DNA from: Paracoccus sp. (in: a-proteobacteria)
GTDB taxonomy: Bacteria > Pseudomonadota > Alphaproteobacteria > Rhodobacterales > Rhodobacteraceae
Assembly (NCBI RefSeq): GCF_030538495.1
Contig: NZ_JAUNTW010000011.1
Coordinates: 1 to 64,000, forward strand
DNA: 64,000 nt
Reading direction: 5' to 3'
Shown: positions 17,002-25,866 of the stretch, piece after piece
Layout of the letters: every line of letters begins with the position of its first letter
Position numbering within the stretch: position 1 is the stretch's first letter
Notes under the pieces: model-generated
Seen by the model: only the letters and a program-made list of their open reading frames with translations
Told to the model about the DNA's origin: nothing
Database searches by the model: none
Program-made: the position numbers and the translations under genes

Positions 17002-17849
17002 CGGTTTCGGGCTGGGCGGTCGATCTGGGCGGCACGAAAACCGCCGCCGCACGGATTGACAACGGCGCGGTGACCGAACGCCGGCAGGTGCCGACTGATC
17101 CGAATGCGGGCTGGCAGGCGCAGGTGGATGCCATGGCCGGGTTGCTGGTGGAACTGGGCCACGCGCAGGGCGATCCGCTGGGCGTCGCTGTGGCGGGGCG
17201 CGTGGATCGCCACGGCAATTGGCACGCGGTCAACACCGGCACATTTCAGGGCATCACCGCCGCGCCTCTGGGCCGGGTGCTGCGCGAACGGTTTGGCGCC
17301 CGGTCGGTTGCGCTGAACGATGCCGCCGCCGCCGCTTTGGCGGAATCGCGGTTGGGCGCGGGGCAGGGGGCGGCGAATTTTGCGTTCCTGACCGTATCCA
17401 CCGGGGTAGGCGGCGGCATCGTGCTGAACGGGCGGCTGGTGGACAGCGGCAACGGGCTGGCGGGCCATGCGGGCTTTGTGACCTCGCGCCTGTCAGATGC
17501 GCAATGCGGGTCGGGCCGCATCGGCACGGTCGAAAGCGTGGCGTCGGGCCGCGCAATCGCCGCCGCCGCCGGTCTGGCTGACGGGCGCGCGGTCTTCGAA
17601 TCCGGCGCGCATGACGCCATCATCGACCGATCCGCCGCCGCCGTCGCGGGGTTGATCGCGGATATGACATCGCTGTTGGGGCTGGACCGCGTGGCTGTGG
17701 GCGGCAGCATCGGATTGGCACCCGGATATCTGCCGCGCGTCATCGCTCATCTGAACGACGAACCGGAATTGTTCCGCCCGCAGGTCGTGGCCGCGCAAAT
17801 GGGCCATGACAGCGGGCTGATCGGGGCCGTGATTGCGGCGGGGGGCTGA
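16998..17849 (+). CDS. nanK: N-acetylmannosamine kinase-like ROK protein with degenerate zinc site
   Basis: This 283-residue ROK sugar kinase has the phosphate motif DLGGTKT (9-15), catalytic Asp in LND (D108) and STGVGGG (134-140). The substrate-site histidine GHAG (H157) is kept. The usual ROK zinc cluster CxCGxxGCxE reads DAQCGSGRIGTVES here, with a single cysteine (C170), so the structural zinc is probably lost. Position directly after nanE and opposite nanA makes ManNAc kinase the most likely activity. The true ATG is at 16998; the frame upstream is open only as shadow sequence. Confidence 0.87.
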   Translation: MTVSGWAVDLGGTKTAAARIDNGAVTERRQVPTDPNAGWQAQVDAMAGLLVELGHAQGDPLGVAVAGRVDRHGNWHAVNTGTFQGITAAPLGRVLRERFGARSVALNDAAAAALAESRLGAGQGAANFAFLTVSTGVGGGIVLNGRLVDSGNGLAGHAGFVTSRLSDAQCGSGRIGTVESVASGRAIAAAAGLADGRAVFESGAHDAIIDRSAAAVAGLIADMTSLLGLDRVAVGGSIGLAPGYLPRVIAHLNDEPELFRPQVVAAQMGHDSGLIGAVIAAGG

Positions 17850-17866
17850 CCCCCGCCGCCACCGGA

Positions 17867-18784
17867 TCACAGCATATCGACGTCGTGCAGAATGGCGCGG
17901 ATCTGGTCCAGAACCTCGCCCTCAAGCGCCTTGACCGGGAACGCCATCGTCCCGGTCGAGATCATGCCAAGCGCCGCCATGGCCGCCTTGAACGCGCCCA
18001 CACCCGCGGCATCGCCCGAACGGCCCTGCGCGCAAAACACGATTTCAAACAGGCGGTTAAGGTGGTCCTGTTCCTCCATTGCGGCGGTGCCGTCCCCCTC
18101 CATTGCGGCGGCCCACAGCCGGACATAGGCGCCCGGATCGACATTCGCCAGACCCGGCACCGCGCCATCGGCACCGATCATCGCCATGGCGTCCACGACG
18201 ACCTCGTGACCCGTAAACACGGCCAGAGGCGAACCGGCGGCGCGGTTCAGCGCGATCAGGCGGCGGAACCCAACATCATCGCCGGACGAATCCTTAATGC
18301 CGACGATGGTGCCTTCGGTCCCCAGATCAACCAGCAGGCTGGCGGGCAGTTTCTTATGCACCCGCACCGGCACGTCATAGGCAAACAGCGGCGCGTCGAT
18401 CAATTCGCGAATCCGGCGGAAATGATCTGCGATTTCAACGGCATCGTTGATCGCATAGAGCGGCGCGGTCGTCACAATCGCATCCGCCCCGGCGCTGACC
18501 AAGGCGCGGCCCGCCTGACCAATGCGCGATGCCGTCAGGTCAATCGCGCCCGCAATCACCGGCACGCGGCCGTCAACGGCCTTGGCCACGGTTTCAACGA
18601 CCGACAGCCGTTCGGCATCGGTCAGATAGGCGACCTCACCCGTGGAACCCAGCGCGAAAATCCCATCGACGCCCTGTTCGATCAGGTGGTCGGTGTGGCG
18701 GGCCAGATCGTCGTGATTGATCGACCCATCCGTATTTAGCGGGGTAACGATCGGCGGGACAATACCGTGAAAATTCAATGTCAT
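17867..18784 (-). CDS. nanA: N-acetylneuraminate lyase-like DHDPS/NAL family protein
   Basis: This class I aldolase of 305 residues has GSTGE (46-50), catalytic tyrosine in FAYDVP (Y136) and Schiff-base lysine in GIKDSS (K164). GSTGE fits sialate lyases better than the GTTGE of dihydrodipicolinate synthases. The residue numbers are close to those I recall for E. coli NanA (Y137, K165). It would split Neu5Ac into ManNAc and pyruvate, feeding NanK and NanE. It is last in the minus-strand transporter operon, 12 bases after the ATPase gene, and converges on nanK. Other keto-acid aldolase activities cannot be excluded. Confidence 0.82.
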   Translation of the reverse strand: MTLNFHGIVPPIVTPLNTDGSINHDDLARHTDHLIEQGVDGIFALGSTGEVAYLTDAERLSVVETVAKAVDGRVPVIAGAIDLTASRIGQAGRALVSAGADAIVTTAPLYAINDAVEIADHFRRIRELIDAPLFAYDVPVRVHKKLPASLLVDLGTEGTIVGIKDSSGDDVGFRRLIALNRAAGSPLAVFTGHEVVVDAMAMIGADGAVPGLANVDPGAYVRLWAAAMEGDGTAAMEEQDHLNRLFEIVFCAQGRSGDAAGVGAFKAAMAALGMISTGTMAFPVKALEGEVLDQIRAILHDVDML

Positions 18785-18796
18785 AGTCAGCGTTCC

Positions 18797-19588
18797 TTAG
18801 TGGTTCAGCAAGCCCGGCGCTGCGGCCAGCAGCGTGCGGGTATAGTCGTCGCGGGGGGTGCCAAAGACCTGCGCGGCGGTGCCGGATTCGACAATCCGCC
18901 CGTTGCGCATGACCACGATGTCATCCGACACATGGCGCATCGTCTGAATGTCGTGGGAAATGAACACCATCCCCAGATTAAGGTCTTTCTTCAGGTCCAG
19001 CAGCAGGTTCAGGATCTGCGCGCGCACCGATACGTCAAGCGCGCTGGTCGGTTCATCCGCGACGATCACCTGCGGTTCCAAAGCCAAGGCGCGGGCAATC
19101 GCCACCCGCTGCCGCTGACCGCCGGACAGTTGCGCCGGGATCGCGTCCAGCACGGATTGCGGCAGGCCGACCCGCGCAATCAGATCGGACACCCGCGCGC
19201 GGCGGGTGGTGGCGTTGCCGATGCCGTGAACCTCCAGCGGGTCGGTCAGGGCGTCGCGCACCAACATGCGCGCGTTCAGCGCCGTGGCGGGGTCTTGGAA
19301 CACCACCGACACGACGCGCCCTAACCGGCGGCGGGTGGCGGCGTCGAACCGGCGAATCTCGACGCCCGCGAACATCACCTGTCCCGCGCTGGGCTGCACC
19401 AGCCCGATCATCACCTTGGCCGCCGTGGATTTGCCCGACCCGGATTCGCCCACGATGCCAAGCACTTGCCCGGGATGAACGGCGAATGACACGTCATCCA
19501 CGGCGCGGACATAATGCGGCCGGAACAGGGTCGATGCGCGGGTGCGAAAATCAACGCAGACATTGCGTAATTCGATGATGGCGGTCAT
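18797..19588 (-). CDS. ABC transporter ATP-binding protein (Opp/Dpp F type; sialic acid transporter candidate)
   Basis: The 263-residue ATPase has Walker A GESGSGKS (about 49-56), the signature LSGGQRQR, Walker B VIVADEP and the C-terminal extension (YTRTLLAAAPGL) found in peptide/nickel transporter ATPases. It pairs with the ATPase half of the upstream fusion protein, whose stop it overlaps by four bases. The location next to nanA suggests uptake of sialic acid, as in SatABCD of Haemophilus ducreyi, which belongs to the same transporter class. Confidence 0.88.
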   Translation of the reverse strand: MTAIIELRNVCVDFRTRASTLFRPHYVRAVDDVSFAVHPGQVLGIVGESGSGKSTAAKVMIGLVQPSAGQVMFAGVEIRRFDAATRRRLGRVVSVVFQDPATALNARMLVRDALTDPLEVHGIGNATTRRARVSDLIARVGLPQSVLDAIPAQLSGGQRQRVAIARALALEPQVIVADEPTSALDVSVRAQILNLLLDLKKDLNLGMVFISHDIQTMRHVSDDIVVMRNGRIVESGTAAQVFGTPRDDYTRTLLAAAPGLLNH

Positions 19589-21552
19589 GGCAGCCTCTGG
19601 GTCGGGGCGTCGTCGGGATGGGCGGCATACCAGTGATCGGTGCCGTCGATCCGGCGCATCTGACGCGTCACACCGGCATTACGTGCGGGATCCGACGACC
19701 GGGGCGCAAAGCGATCACCCGGCGGGAAATCGCGCGGGCTGGGGACCGTGCCGCGCACTTGGTGCAGGCGTTCGGCCCCGGCCTCGATCGACAGGACAGC
19801 GCCCAACAGGCCGCGCGTGTATTCATGCACCGGCTGGGTCAGAATATCGCTGGTCGGTCCCTGTTCGACCATCTGCCCCGCATACATCACCGAAATGCGA
19901 TGCGAGATTTCCGCAACCAGCGCCAGATCATGCGACACAAACACCATCGCAAAGCCCAGTTCCTGACGCAGCCGGTTCAACAGCTCGATCACCTGTTTCT
20001 GAACGGTGACGTCCAGTGCGGTGGTGGGCTCGTCCGCGATCACCAGTTTCGGATCGCGCGTCAGGGCCATGGCGATCAGCACCCGCTGCCGCTGCCCGCC
20101 CGACAATTCGTGCGGATAGCTGTTCAGCGTGCGGTCCGGGTCCAGCCCCACCAATTGCAACAGATCATGCGCCGACCGCGTCCCCCCGCGCGAGGTCAAT
20201 TGCGCCATCTGCGACCGGATCAGCATGGCCGGGTTCAGCGCCGACAGTGCATCCTGATAGATCATGGCGATGCCGCGCCCGCGCAGGGCGTTGCGTTGCC
20301 GGGGCGTCATGGTCAGCAGGTTTTCCCCGTTAAACAGGATTTCACCGCGAATCCGCGCTTTGGGGTCCAACAGACCCATGATGGCCAATGCGGTGATGGA
20401 TTTGCCGCAGCCCGATTCCCCGACCAGCGCCATGGTTTCGCCCGGCCGCACGTCAAAGGAAATGTTGTCCACCACATCCACATCGCCATGCCGGGGAAAG
20501 CCGATGGACAGGTTGCGCACCTGCAACAGCGGCGCGTCATCGCCCGGATAGATCAGCCGGTCGCCGCGCGCCAATTCCGCCGCGCGCAACTGCGCCAGAC
20601 TGTCGGCCAGATCGGGGCCGGGGGTGTGGGCTTCGGGCGCGGCCTCGATTTCGGCCTGCACTTTGGCGGCGCTGACATTGGCGCGGGCGCGGGGGGCGGC
20701 CATGGCGTCGGTCATCCCCTCGGCCACGATGTTCAGGGCCAGAACGGTGGTGGTGATCAGCATCCCGGCAAAAAAGGTCGGCCACCACGCGCCGGACATG
20801 ACCAATTGCCGCCCCGCCGCGATGACGTTGCCCCAGCTGGGTTCGGGGTCAGGAACGCCAGCCTGGATAAAGGACAGGGACGCCTCGAACACAATCGCGT
20901 CGGCGACCAGAACCGTGGCAAACACCAGAATCGGGGCCAGACAGTTGCGCGCGACGTGTTTCAGCAAAATACGATGCGTCGGCGCGCCCATCACGCGGAC
21001 GGCGGCGACGTAATCTTCGCCATATTGGTCGATGATATTCGCGCGGATGACCCGCGTCAGCTGCGGCACATACAGAAAGGCAATCGTCAGCACCAACACC
21101 GGCAGCGACTGGCCGAACACCGTGACAAAGACCGCCGCCAGCGCAATCCCCGGAAAGGACATGACCATATCCAGCGCGCGCATCAGCACCTCGGCCAGCC
21201 ATTGATGCGCAGTCGCGGCAATGGAGGCCAGAACGGCGGCCACGGCCAGCGCAACCCCGGTCGCCGCCAGCCCGATGACCAGCGAATAACGCGCGCCATA
21301 GACCAGCCGGGAAAAGATGTCGCGCCCCTGCCGGTCGGTGCCGAACCAATGCGCGGCGTCGGGTGCCGCCGGTCCGCGCGTCAGCCCGGTGGACAGCGGG
21401 TTATGCGTGGCGATCAGCGGCGCAAACACCGCAATCAGCGCGACCAGCACCAGAAACACCAGCGCCACCCGCGACGACAGAGGCAGCGACCGCAACGCAG
21501 CCAGCCGCAGCCCCGGAACCGACAGCCGTTCGGTCAGACCCGCGCGCAGCAT
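19585..21552 (-). CDS. ABC transporter permease-ATPase fusion (Dpp C plus D type)
   Basis: This 655-residue protein joins an inner-membrane permease (helices about 28-45, 90-115, 130-165, 205-230 and 258-280) to an ATPase domain. Walker A is GESGCGKS (378-385), the signature LSGGQRQR is at 483-490, and Walker B VIADEP is at 504-509. The linker (about 285-335) is Ala/Glu-rich. Peptide-type transporters normally encode these as separate DppC and DppD proteins. The single frame is continuous, so the fusion is genuine in this assembly. I recall a comparable fusion in the SatABCD sialic acid transporter, but am not certain. Confidence 0.9.
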   Translation of the reverse strand: MLRAGLTERLSVPGLRLAALRSLPLSSRVALVFLVLVALIAVFAPLIATHNPLSTGLTRGPAAPDAAHWFGTDRQGRDIFSRLVYGARYSLVIGLAATGVALAVAAVLASIAATAHQWLAEVLMRALDMVMSFPGIALAAVFVTVFGQSLPVLVLTIAFLYVPQLTRVIRANIIDQYGEDYVAAVRVMGAPTHRILLKHVARNCLAPILVFATVLVADAIVFEASLSFIQAGVPDPEPSWGNVIAAGRQLVMSGAWWPTFFAGMLITTTVLALNIVAEGMTDAMAAPRARANVSAAKVQAEIEAAPEAHTPGPDLADSLAQLRAAELARGDRLIYPGDDAPLLQVRNLSIGFPRHGDVDVVDNISFDVRPGETMALVGESGCGKSITALAIMGLLDPKARIRGEILFNGENLLTMTPRQRNALRGRGIAMIYQDALSALNPAMLIRSQMAQLTSRGGTRSAHDLLQLVGLDPDRTLNSYPHELSGGQRQRVLIAMALTRDPKLVIADEPTTALDVTVQKQVIELLNRLRQELGFAMVFVSHDLALVAEISHRISVMYAGQMVEQGPTSDILTQPVHEYTRGLLGAVLSIEAGAERLHQVRGTVPSPRDFPPGDRFAPRSSDPARNAGVTRQMRRIDGTDHWYAAHPDDAPTQRLP

Positions 21553-22517
21553 CAGACCGACCGGATGCGCGGGTTGACCAGCACATAAAGCAGGTCAACG
21601 ATGATGTTGATGACCACAAAGGCCAGCGCGACGGTCAGGGTCACGCCCTGCACCAGATTGGGTTCGTTATTCGTCACCCCGTTCAGGATCAGCATACCCA
21701 TCCCGTTGATGTTAAAGATGATTTCAATGATGACTGCGCCGCCCATCAGATAACCGATGCGCAGGCCCAGAACCGTGATCGGCGTGATCAGCGCGTTGCG
21801 CAGCACGTTGCGCCCCACCACGATCCGGCGCGGGATCCCAGCGCCCAGGGCGGTGCGGACGTAATCTTTGTCCAGTTCCTCGACCACGGCGGTGCGGACG
21901 ACGCGGGACAACTGCCCGATAACCGGCACGGCCAAGGCAAAGGCCGGCAGCAGCATCCGCAGGAACCAGCCCGACGGATCATCCATAAAGGCCGGCAACC
22001 GCCCCGAGGTCGGCAAGATCGGGATCAGCCCCACCCGGTTGCCGAACAGCTGGATCAGCAGCACCGCCAGCCAAAAGGACGGCGTGGACAGCGACGCAAT
22101 CGACACAATGCGGATGATCTGATCCGGCCAGCCTCCGCGCCAGATCGCCGCGATGATCCCCAGCACCAGCGCCGATGCCACCGCGATAATCAGCCCCAGA
22201 AAGGTCAGTTGCAGCGTGATCGGAAAGGCGCGCGCGACTTCGTCAATCACGGGCAGTTGCCGCGCGGAATAGGTTCCCAGATCGCCCTGCAACAGCCCGC
22301 CCAGAAAACTGACATAGCGCGTCAGCAGCGGGTCATCCAAGCCATGCGCCAGACGATAGGCGGCCCGCGCATCGAGCGAGGCCCCTTCGCCCAGCGCGGT
22401 AATCGCCGGGTCGATTTTGGAAAACGACATGATGAAGAACACCAAAAAGGTGATGCCCAGAATCATCACCGGCAACTGGATCAGCCGACGACCGATCAGG
22501 TTCAACATGTTCATCAT
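21552..22517 (-). CDS. ABC transporter permease (Dpp B type)
   Basis: The 321-residue permease has an N-terminal helix (RRLIQLPVMILGITFLVFFI) and five further helices, with the EAA-like loop near ELDKDYVRTALGAG. It would form the translocation pore with the permease half of the fusion protein. Three nearby starts are possible (22517, 22514 and 22508). The ribosome site AAGAAAAGAAG is weak, which may fit lower synthesis than the binding protein. The stop shares one base with the fusion's start. Confidence 0.88.
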   Translation of the reverse strand: MMNMLNLIGRRLIQLPVMILGITFLVFFIMSFSKIDPAITALGEGASLDARAAYRLAHGLDDPLLTRYVSFLGGLLQGDLGTYSARQLPVIDEVARAFPITLQLTFLGLIIAVASALVLGIIAAIWRGGWPDQIIRIVSIASLSTPSFWLAVLLIQLFGNRVGLIPILPTSGRLPAFMDDPSGWFLRMLLPAFALAVPVIGQLSRVVRTAVVEELDKDYVRTALGAGIPRRIVVGRNVLRNALITPITVLGLRIGYLMGGAVIIEIIFNINGMGMLILNGVTNNEPNLVQGVTLTVALAFVVINIIVDLLYVLVNPRIRSV

Positions 22518-22548
22518 AATGGCGGCTTCTTTTCTTGATCTTGGTTAG

Positions 22549-22582
22549 CGGACCCCGACAAGGGGGGAGGGGCCGGGGTCCG
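22549..22582 (-). promoter_or_regulatory. Intercistronic hairpin after the binding-protein gene
   Basis: CGGACCCCG pairs perfectly with CGGGGTCCG around a 16-base loop, in the 134-base gap between the substrate-binding protein and permease genes. There is no T-run. Such hairpins often protect the upstream message so that the binding protein is made in excess over the permeases. Confidence 0.5.
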
Positions 22583-22651
22583 TGACCGGCCACATGATGT
22601 GGTATCAGATGGCCGGTATCAGGGGGCGGCCCGCATGGGACCGCCCGCAGC

Positions 22652-24214
22652 TTATTTCGCCACGCCCACATCCAGGAAGGACAGGCCCGTGGTCGGAACC
22701 GGCGCAAAGCCAACCAGTTCGCCGTCATTCCACGCCGTCGGCAACATGCGGTGGAACAGCGGATACAACGGGACTTCGTTCGACAAGAGGTCAAACGCTT
22801 CGTTCCACTTGGCCTGTTGGGCGTCGCCATCCAGTTGCTGCGCCTCGGCCAGCGTGGCGGTCAGGGTTTTGTAACCCTCGCTGTCGGCCCAGCGGTAACG
22901 TGTGGTCGGCCAGATGTTGTCGCCATACCACCACTGCATCAGAATGTCGGGGTCGTTGCCGAACACCGACGGGTCGCCCGGCGCGATCATGACCTGCATG
23001 TCGCCCGCATCAACCTTGCCATACTGACCGCCCGACTGGCCGATGTCCAAGGTCGTCTGGAAGCCAACGGCGTTCAGCGATTCCTGAATGATCGGGGCCA
23101 CGTCGCGGACCCAGCCGTGATCGGTGGACATCAGCGTGATGGCGGGGTTTGCCTCGCCCGCATCGGCCAGCAGGGCGCGCGCTTTATCGGGGTCATAGGT
23201 GTAAACCGTTGACGCCTGATGATAATTCGGATGCGTTTCCGGCAGGAACGACGACGCAGCGGTCGCGTTGTCCAGCATCCCGGTGCCGATGATCTTGTCC
23301 ATGTCCAAGGCATAGAAGAACGCCTGACGCACACGCACATCATCAAAGGGTTCGGCCTGCGTGTTGAACATCGCAAACAACAGCCCAAACGACTGCGCCT
23401 TTTCCAGCGTTTCCGATGCGGCCACCATGTCGGCATCGACATAAGGCACATCTTCGATCGCCATCACCGTCCCCGAGGTCAGCGCGTTCACACGCGCAGT
23501 CGGGTCGGAAATCAGGTTCCAGACCATTTCGGCGGCCTTGGCCGGGCGCGGGCCGGTATAGGCGTCAAAGCGTTCAAAGATGATTTTGTCTTCGGGAACC
23601 GCCGAAATCATCTTATAGGGGCCGGTGCCGACCGGGGATTTGCCAAAACCTTCGGCGTCCGATTCGATCAGCGCCTTCGGCACGATTTTCACCGAACCCA
23701 GACGTTCGTTGAACAGGCTGAACGGGTATTTCGTGGTGATTTTGACGGTGGTGTCGTCAACCGCCTCGACGCTGTCGATAAAGGCCACGAACGACCGGAA
23801 CAGCGATTTCGATTCCGGGTCCAGAACGCGGTTAAAGCTGAACACAACATCATCTGCCGTCACAGCATCGCCGTTGTGGAACACCGCACCATCGCGCAGT
23901 TTGATGGTGTAGGTGGTGCCGTCATCGGTTGCGGGCATCGCAGCGGCCAGCGCGGCATAGGGCTGGCGCGTCACCGGGTCCAGATCAACCAGACCTTCGA
24001 ATGTGTGCCAGTTGGCGCCCAGCGTCACCGCGCCCGATGCGTTCAGCGGATCAAACGTGCCGGACAGGCCATAGGCGATCGCGGCCTGAATGGTCGCGTC
24101 GGGGTTCACCTCTTGCGCAAACGCGCCGGTGGTGGGCAGCGCAAAGGCCATGCCAGCCACAAGGCCGGTGGCCAGCAAAGCGCGGCGCGAAATTCCGTAA
24201 TAGACGTTTTTCAT
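22652..24214 (-). CDS. ABC transporter substrate-binding protein, family 5
   Basis: The 520-residue periplasmic binding protein belongs to the peptide/nickel family (SBP_bac_5). It has an N-terminal export signal with SRRALL and a hydrophobic run ending GAFAQ, possibly Tat-dependent. I chose ATG 24214 because GGGAGGT precedes it; the frame upstream to 24295 covers the promoter and operator. It is the first gene of the transporter operon that ends with nanA, so its ligand is most likely a sialic acid, although family 5 proteins usually bind peptides. Confidence 0.9.
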   Translation of the reverse strand: MKNVYYGISRRALLATGLVAGMAFALPTTGAFAQEVNPDATIQAAIAYGLSGTFDPLNASGAVTLGANWHTFEGLVDLDPVTRQPYAALAAAMPATDDGTTYTIKLRDGAVFHNGDAVTADDVVFSFNRVLDPESKSLFRSFVAFIDSVEAVDDTTVKITTKYPFSLFNERLGSVKIVPKALIESDAEGFGKSPVGTGPYKMISAVPEDKIIFERFDAYTGPRPAKAAEMVWNLISDPTARVNALTSGTVMAIEDVPYVDADMVAASETLEKAQSFGLLFAMFNTQAEPFDDVRVRQAFFYALDMDKIIGTGMLDNATAASSFLPETHPNYHQASTVYTYDPDKARALLADAGEANPAITLMSTDHGWVRDVAPIIQESLNAVGFQTTLDIGQSGGQYGKVDAGDMQVMIAPGDPSVFGNDPDILMQWWYGDNIWPTTRYRWADSEGYKTLTATLAEAQQLDGDAQQAKWNEAFDLLSNEVPLYPLFHRMLPTAWNDGELVGFAPVPTTGLSFLDVGVAK

Positions 24215-24235
24215 AACTACCTCCCAGTCAGTTGA

Positions 24236-24251
24236 CATCTGACGTCTGATG
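24236..24251. promoter_or_regulatory. Palindromic operator between the transporter operon and the FadR-type gene
   Basis: CATCTGACGTCTGATG differs from the nanE operator core at two of 16 positions. It lies 22 bases before the binding-protein ATG and about 90 bases before the divergent regulator ATG. That suits autoregulation together with repression of the transporter operon. Confidence 0.7.
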
Positions 24252-24277
24252 AATGTTAGACTCATCCCAATCCAACA

Positions 24278-24292
24278 TGCAAGCATCTTGCA
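24278..24292. promoter_or_regulatory. Second palindrome in the divergent promoter region
   Basis: TGCAAGCATCTTGCA has perfect 6-bp arms around CAT. It overlaps the region where the minus-strand promoter should be. It may be an operator for another regulator, for instance the nearby IclR-family protein, or chance. Confidence 0.35.
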
Positions 24293-24340
24293 CAAACAGG
24301 TTAATAAATCGAAAACGCCGTTTTGATCCGGGGGGGAGCC

Positions 24341-25048
24341 ATGCCGATTCTTCGTGACAAGCGCCGTAATGCCGCGGCGGAACAGATCAAGTCGCTGATC
24401 TTGGCGCGCGGGCTGCGTCCGGGTGATCTGATGCCGACCGAAACCGACTTATGCGCCGAATTGGGCATATCGCGGTCATCCCTGCGCGAAGCGATGCGCA
24501 CCCTGACCGCCCTTGATATCGTTGAGGTTCGCCACGGTCACGGCACCGTCGTGGGGCAAATGAGCCTGGATTCGCTGGTCGAAACGCTGGTGTTCCGGGG
24601 CGTCTTGTCGCGGGGCGATGATCTGGCTGTTCTGCGCGAGGTGGTGGAACTGCGCTGCGCCCTTGATCTGGCCATGGCCGATGCGGTGATGGCGGCGCAT
24701 CAGGGGCGCGATGACGCATCGCTGGCCGAATTGGTCGCGCAGATGATTGACCGCGCGAATCGAGGCGAAACTTTCGTGCAGGCGGATCGGCAGTTTCACA
24801 CCGAATTGCTGGCCCCCATCAACAACACGCTGGCCGGGCAAATGGTCGCGGCGTTTTGGGACATTCACACGGCGGTGCTGCCGCGTCTGGGGCTGGCGCT
24901 GCCCGCCGATCTGCGCCAGACGGCGCGGGCGCATGGGGAATTGCTGCGCGCAGCGCAGGCAGGGGACGCCGCGGCCTATCGCGCGGCGGTGCTGGATCAT
25001 TACGAACCACTGCAGCGGATGCTGCGGGACGGTGACGCGGGCCGGTGA
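24341..25048 (+). CDS. GntR family regulator, FadR/FCD subfamily
   Basis: This 235-residue repressor-type protein has an N-terminal winged helix-turn-helix (PTETDLCAELGISRSSLREAM-like, about 32-53, with a GHGTVV wing). An all-helical FCD ligand domain follows, with the usual acidic and histidine residues (RQFHTELL). It is divergent from the transporter operon and an operator palindrome lies between them; the same palindrome precedes nanE. It probably senses a sialic acid pathway metabolite, a role analogous to NanR. ATG 24341 follows GGGGGGAG; the longer frame begins in the promoter. Confidence 0.92.
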   Translation: MPILRDKRRNAAAEQIKSLILARGLRPGDLMPTETDLCAELGISRSSLREAMRTLTALDIVEVRHGHGTVVGQMSLDSLVETLVFRGVLSRGDDLAVLREVVELRCALDLAMADAVMAAHQGRDDASLAELVAQMIDRANRGETFVQADRQFHTELLAPINNTLAGQMVAAFWDIHTAVLPRLGLALPADLRQTARAHGELLRAAQAGDAAAYRAAVLDHYEPLQRMLRDGDAGR

Positions 25049-25071
25049 TCCGACGCGCCGCGCCGTTTAGG

Positions 25072-25866
25072 TCACCCCAAAACACCCAAAGTTCCCGCTG
25101 CGGCAACTACTGCGGCGCCCAGCGTTTTCAGATGCTCGGCCCCCAGACGATGCGCCGGGCCGTGCAGGCACAGCGCCCCGGCCACGCGTCCCGACAGATC
25201 GCGCACCGGTGCCGCCACGCCGATCATCCCGTCCGCCGATTCGTTCTGGTCGATCGCATAGCCTCGGTTCTGAATGCGCGTCAGGTCGTCTTGCAGCTGC
25301 TGGGGATCGGTGATCGTGTGATCGGTCAGCCGGGTCGGAGGCGCGCCGTTCAGCACCGCCTGCATCAGGTCCGGGTTATGCGCCAGAATCGCCTTGCCCG
25401 GAGCGGAGGCATGCAGAGCCGCGCTGCTGCCAATGGCGAAATCCGCGCGGATGGCATGGGGCGATTCCGACTGCGCCACAACAACCACCGCATCGCGCTG
25501 TTCCAATGCCAGCGTCGCGGTTTCCGCCGTGTCGCCCGACAATTGCCGCAACAGCGGACGCGCGCGTTCGGTCAGCCCGCCCGCGCGCAAAAAGGACGCG
25601 CCCAGATAGAACCCGCCGGTCCCGATGCTCCATGCCTGCGTGGCCCGGTCGGTCTGGACCATATTGTGACGTTGCAGCGTGTGCAGCATCCGATGCACGG
25701 TCGAAGGAGACTGCCGCGTGAGGTCCGACGCCTCGCTTAGGGTCAGGCTGCCATGCTTGGCCAAGGTTGTCAGCAAATCCAGTGCGCGTTCCAGCGACTG
25801 AATGGTTCCCTGCGGCTCGGTGTCCTGTTTCGGGGGACGCCCCCGGCGGCGTATGGTATCAGACAT
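25072..25866 (-). CDS. IclR family transcriptional regulator
   Basis: The 264-residue protein has an N-terminal winged helix (about 22-80; SLTLSEASDLTRQSPSTVHRML-type recognition helix) and a C-terminal effector domain with GSSAALHASAPGKAILA (about 145-161), the IclR signature. It converges on the FadR gene, 23 bases away, and its promoter lies in a 439-base AT-rich spacer shared with manC. Its target and ligand are unknown. Closeness to the nan island suggests, but does not show, a role there. Confidence 0.92.
   Translation of the reverse strand: MSDTIRRRGRPPKQDTEPQGTIQSLERALDLLTTLAKHGSLTLSEASDLTRQSPSTVHRMLHTLQRHNMVQTDRATQAWSIGTGGFYLGASFLRAGGLTERARPLLRQLSGDTAETATLALEQRDAVVVVAQSESPHAIRADFAIGSSAALHASAPGKAILAHNPDLMQAVLNGAPPTRLTDHTITDPQQLQDDLTRIQNRGYAIDQNESADGMIGVAAPVRDLSGRVAGALCLHGPAHRLGAEHLKTLGAAVVAAAGTLGVLG

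Noticed and set aside
14884..17052. 722-codon minus-strand ORF across the aminotransferase and nanE
   Set aside because: Arg/His/Gln-rich composition typical of antisense translation, and both covered genes on the other strand are clear.
17835..17860. GC hairpin between convergent nanK and nanA as a terminator
   Set aside because: The stem (GCGGCGGGG/CCCCGCCGC) is strong but there is no T-run on either side; termination may be Rho-dependent.
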